A model generated the notes under the pieces. The model was not told the origin of the DNA. It did no database searches and saw only the letters and a program-made list of their open reading frames with translations. The position numbers were made by a program, and so were the translations under genes. This document shows, piece by piece, positions 59,588 through 64,000 of a stretch of 64,000 nt of DNA; position 1 is the first letter of the stretch, and every line of letters starts with the position of its first letter. This DNA comes from Tretioscincus oriximinensis (taxonomy: Eukaryota > Chordata > Lepidosauria > Squamata > Gymnophthalmidae), in the NCBI GenBank assembly GCA_022410635.1, contig JAJVDF010000258.1:1567854-1631853 (forward strand), in the 5' to 3' direction.

Positions 59588-59595
59588 GCTATAGC

Positions 59596-61064
59596 ATAAA
59601 AATACAGTATATTATTTACAGTACTAATTGAGAGCCCACTCGTTCTCTAGCATGCACCCCCTGTATCGTCTCCCTTCTTGGTATCATTCATTCTTACCTT
59701 GAGCTGCTGACCAAGGAAGCTTCAGTCAACCAGGAATAGCAGCAGCATGATGCCCTGCCATCAGTTTTCTACTGACTAGCAAAACTCTTTACTTTCTATA
59801 CTCGAACACTCTGTCTCCTAAAGGTGGGATATACAACTATATANGTCACTATGACATATAATGTGTCTCAGTATAAATACTTGTATACAACAAGTGTACA
59901 GTTTATTCATTCNTAATATCAAAAGTATACTGTAGAAACATCCACAGTAACCTCTAACACACGTGTACTAATGTAAAAGCGTCTAATACTCTGAGTGTGT
60001 CATAATATGATCAGCCCAGTTAAGAGTCCATCCATATCATCTGTCAGCTCAAGAAAGATCCATACTAAATGCCATATAAAAGTTCATATCTACATGGGTA
60101 TCTACAGTAGTCTTGAAAGGATGACTGTAAGTATATCATGTACTAATAGATGTTAATAGATGGATGTAGACATTTCCAAGATGCAGTAGCAGCCGAACTG
60201 GATATAGTTGGAGGAGATGTAATCATAGCCGGGACAACTTCACATGTTATTGTTAAAGAGGTTTTCGACTTAGTCTTCTTCAAATGCTGGAACATGGTTA
60301 TGGATGTTACAACATCTCTGTCCCTAGCTCTGGAGGCCATGCAATGCGCACCCTTGGTGANTGTCTATCCAATCAGCAACATAGGGAGGTGGGAGTTACT
60401 TCCCTGCATTACTGATTCATTGGAGTGAAGATTGCTGGTACCTTGGTACTTTTTAAGATTTATTTAAATACNTAAGGCAATGCAGTATTTAAATATATTT
60501 GTCCATGCCTCAATTTGTAACTCCATCTTTCTTAAACAAGTCTCTGGATCTGACAGAACTGATGAACTGACAGAAACTACAACCAAAATACTTACAAAAC
60601 TTAACATTAAGTAAGGCTGCAGCTTCCTACATGGATCAGTGAATCTGCTGTGGGAGCTGATAGATGAAAATTACATCTTCTTTTCAAACGTATTGAGTTA
60701 ATCTTAGATTTTTAAGAACCCAATCCTCATCCTTTAACTTCATGGTTATGGTGATGATATCATGTTGATGTTATATAAATTATGGATTTTTGTTATTGTA
60801 GTAAAGTTGGTTTTATTTGTAAACCATTGCTAATCAAATGTATCAAACACCAACACTTCTTTCGTTCTCATGAGAGAAAAAAATGGGAAAAATAGGCATG
60901 AAAGCTGTTTGGCTCTGGGGTGGCCAAATCCATTTCCTGGATTTGAGCAGAGTCAGCTCAGAAAACCATAGCAATGAAGTTAACTCAATTCATTTTAATT
61001 CTTCACTAACAATGGCTTGCTGTGGTTGTGCTTTAATCGGACAGTGTCAGCTATCCTTTTGGTG
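59596..61064. other. Unassigned sequence
   Basis: No gene recognised. A 92-codon plus-strand frame at 60150-60428 has reasonable composition but also an opposing frame and no known motif. Confidence 0.4.
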
Positions 61065-61235
61065 AACATAAGAACATAAGAGCCTAAGAAGAGCTATACT
61101 GGATCAGGCCAGANCCCATCTAGTCCAGCCTTCTGTCTCACACAGAGGCCCACCAGATGCACCTGGGCAGTCCGAGCAGAGGAAAGCAAAATATGCACCT
61201 GTTCATGACTCCATGCAAATGGCATTTCTGGAGCA
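61065..61235 (-). mobile_element. CR1-like LINE 3' end (ATGTTCTT subfamily)
   Basis: AACATAAGAACATAAG tail, then ATACTGGATCAGGCC, CCACCAGATGCACCTGGGCA and ATGACTCCATGCAAATGG. Matches 42035-42190. Confidence 0.8.
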
Positions 61236-61321
61236 CTACCCGGTGGCTGGTCCTTAGAAATCTTCTGGCTTCTAACAAAGTGGGAAGCATCCTTAAGGAT
61301 TGGGGCCCACTGCAATGAGGG

Positions 61322-61450
61322 AGATCTGCTGATGTGTCTACAAATGCTCATGCTGTTTATCTTTCTTCTTTTAGTCTCTAAGTGCTACAAGCCCCCTTGC
61401 TGGACTTTCTGAAATGAGGCTAACATAACTATTTCTCTGAAATTGATATA
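61322..61450 (+). repeat. Repeat C copy
   Basis: GATGTGTCTACAAATGCTCA, TTTTAGTCTCTAAGTGCTAC, AAGCCCCCTTGCTGGACTTT and ATAACTATTTCTCTGAAATT: the 3' two thirds in sense. Confidence 0.75.
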
Positions 61451-64000
61451 CAGCTTAAGAGGGAGATGCCACTAAATATTTTTGGTTGTTGAAAATTTGC
61501 TACAAATCTGATTGATTACCCTTATGTGGTTATAGGTGTTGCTCCTGTGCTAACTAATGTCCCACCACAAAGCTCCTTCTTTGGTGGGAAGCACATTGCT
61601 TGGCCTTAATGTGGAATTTCAGCACTTGGGGCCTATTTTCCCCCCTTCATTAGTGTTAAGATTGGGCTGCTTGATTCAAATTTAGTGTAGATTGGCTGGC
61701 AATCATAACTGAATCAAGTCAAATCACTTGGTTCAAGCCAGGAAGCTTGTTTTTTATCCCATGCCAATGCAGAATTGGAAAACACTGGAGTTTTAACGTG
61801 ACATCCAGTGGAACATATCTAGTTTATCATTGACTTTCTTATTGATTCTACTTTGAAAAGCTGGGTTTTTTTTCCATCTTGGTCTTGTTCGGAGATGTAT
61901 CTAGAAATAGTACCTGACATCCATTTGCCAATGTTGACCATGGCAGATACGAGCTGTCAGTGAGACAGCTAAAAAGGAAGCAAATATTAAGGATGCTTAG
62001 CCAGTGATGAAGTAAATACTGAGCGTCCTGTGCTGGCATTTTCTCATGGTATTTTGACATAATCCCGTTAGGGAGAGTTACACAGGAAGGTTTTCGCTTC
62101 CCTGATTGCAGGCATAGCAATTTTGCAAAAAGTCAGCTAAAAAGTATCTTGGGTGCAAAGGACATTTTTTCCAAGTGCATTGCCAAAACTCTGTTAATAC
62201 GTGTGACNAAGTCATCACATATCATCGCTGTCTGGATCCCCCATATGCCTGGAGTCTCTGTTTGGGACTTGCTATAATTTATACATTCATGCAGATTCAA
62301 GGCCCTTATTCTAAGATATATCCCAGAATAAACAAGGATCAGCATGGAAAAAGCCAAAGTCAGGGAAGTGTTATTTTTTATAGTGANGCTCATATCATCT
62401 GTCTCATAAGAGTGGCTTTCTGAGACCTTACCGTTTGCATAGACTGATCTTTCCAATGACTTGCCTGCTATGTCATTTTTGATTGCTGATCGTCCTTTGG
62501 TGAGGCAAAGATAAACAAGGAAAATATTGTCTGTCTCTAATAATCCTGTGAAATGCCTGCATGTTCAGTGTGACTGGAAATAAAATTGATGCTGTAGAAT
62601 CTCAGATCACAAGGCATCAATTTGAAGATTATGGTCAGTGTTTCAGGAACACTTTAAGGCCTCAATATCCAAAATTTTACCACTGGAAATTATAAATAGA
62701 AAATCAATACCATCACTTCAGAGCCTCATTTTCTCTTGATAGCTTTCCTTGCTTCCACAAGGACTCTATTAGAACCCACTTGCAATTGTCAATACTTGGC
62801 AGAAATAGATGCTTCTAAAAGACCTTGACATTAGCCTTCCCCACCCTGATACCCTTTTCTTTCTTGTGAGGCCAGCATGAGTTTGTCAAATCAATTCCCA
62901 TATTCATCCGGCATTAATTCAGAACAGAGCTTTTTTTCCTTCAAGAAATTGGAACTTCCTGAACAGAATAGAAACTGCAGCTAAATGCTGTAGCGGAAAC
63001 AGTGTGAAACTGGACCCCAGAGGAGCATAACAGCATGTAATTTCAGGTATTAGGTACACAGAGATAGATTTTTAACGCTGACTTGTATGTAGAAGTTTAA
63101 CCAAAGAAGAACCTAGTTTCAAAAGTTTATTAAAACAGACCATTTCTTCACTAATCCCTATCCTACCGATTTCCAAAACCTAAACCAAAACTAAAATTAG
63201 AAGAAAAAGAAAACAAAACAAAAGCAGCTTAAATAGCACAATCAGATGTTCAAGGGGATTATTTGATATTGGCAAGGACGTTTTCCTTTTCTGGCTCTAT
63301 GAAGGAAGAGAATAAAAGAGACTGGACCACAAAAGAAAATTCTTACATTGTACTCTCAATTATCCTTCTTGTTTTGTTTTTACTAATGCAATATAGGGAG
63401 CTGGTTGAACACATTTATTTTAGAAACTATTAATATTCAGAGGTGATGTCTTATGCAGGATGATGGCTTATGCATTGAGGCTAAAATTTATTTGTCTATT
63501 TATATCCCTTACTGTACTTGAATGAGCACACTAAAAATAATAACAACCCCTGATAGTTCTGATCTCCAAACAAGGGTCCGAAATCTGCCCATCCAAACAA
63601 GGAGAGGAAAATGATNCAGGAAAAGAATGTCATTGCAATCATCAGCAGAAAACGGGAACTCTGACAATTTTTTACTCTTAATTTCTCAAAAGAATGTATA
63701 CATTTAAGAAACAGAACTCTTCACACAGTGGTATTACATCCGGTGCTGGTTTTTTAAAGATCACAGTAATACTACATCAAAGGGTATATCAAAATATAAG
63801 AATGGCTCTTGTCTCCCCTTGTTACTTGGTGGGTGAATTAAAAACAATCTTCTCTTAAAAATCACCTGAGTTTTGGGAGGCTGCTAGGTTTCTTTTAATA
63901 TTCATCATCACTACTTTTTCCTCTGGAAATTCGGCAGGATTAAGCAGCTGATCAACTTTCTGTGCCTCCATTCTTNCTGAAGGCCAGGCAAAGGACCATA
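61451..64000. other. Unassigned sequence to the window end
   Basis: No gene or repeat recognised in 2.5 kb. Opposing open frames at 62133-62456 and 62175-62423 lack motifs. Being free of recognised repeats, this stretch is one of the better places to look for conserved non-coding sequence. Confidence 0.4.

Noticed and set aside
60143..60428. Opposing 92- and 65-codon frames
   Set aside because: Mutually exclusive frames without motifs or splice signals.

Overview
The window looks like intergenic or intronic DNA of a squamate reptile (lizard or snake; I cannot name the species). The case rests on repeat content: two tRNA-derived SINE families, one with a tail of the Bov-B-associated type (reading TTCTTATACCCCGCTTTTCTC on the minus strand) and one of the Sauria/ACA type; CR1 3' ends with octamer tails; L2, L1 and Ty3/gypsy-like fragments; and a long-TIR Tc1-like transposon. 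Base composition is AT-rich. There is no bacterial-style gene organisation, no intact long host gene, and no rRNA, tRNA or CRISPR. Single N bases are scattered through the whole window and look like masked ambiguous calls.

Layout: 1-310 holds two CR1 3' ends. 1.4 kb carries a 74-bp foldback MITE and 2.2 kb a SINE. 6.3-9.0 kb is a non-LTR cluster that includes a CR1 whose parts lie in circularly permuted order. 11.4-15.1 kb holds CR1 fragments, a Sauria-type SINE and a nearly complete dead Tc1 element. 16.3-18.4 kb has two SINEs, one with a striking graded heptamer tail. 20.2-20.5 kb is a near-perfect 158-bp-arm palindrome. 21-24.8 kb has L2 (minus), L1 (plus) and L2 (plus). 25.4 kb is an (AAT)n/(ATT)n palindrome. 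32.7-33.2 kb and 49.9-50.1 kb are two size variants of one TIR transposon family. 36.1 kb holds the only convincing host-exon candidate, 148 nt on the minus strand with good splice sites. 45.1-46.9 kb is an L1 split by a miniature LTR retroelement with intact LTRs and target-site duplication. 48.1-48.8 kb is an L1 on the minus strand. 51.3-52.1 kb has two SINEs, one with an uninterrupted (GAA)67. 52.7-53.2 kb is a solo LTR. 54.2-56.2 kb holds an inverted repeat pair, a gypsy-like pol remnant and a 390-bp MITE. The last 8 kb is mostly unassigned, with CR1 and other repeat pieces.

The recognisable coding sequences are reverse transcriptase, endonuclease, esterase or transposase remnants of mobile elements. 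All carry stops, frameshifts or deletions, so none is expected to work. Nothing here forms a pathway. The interest is in how the repeats were built: nesting, permutation, foldback formation, and microsatellites seeded by SINE tails. All family assignments were made by eye from motifs, without database comparison.
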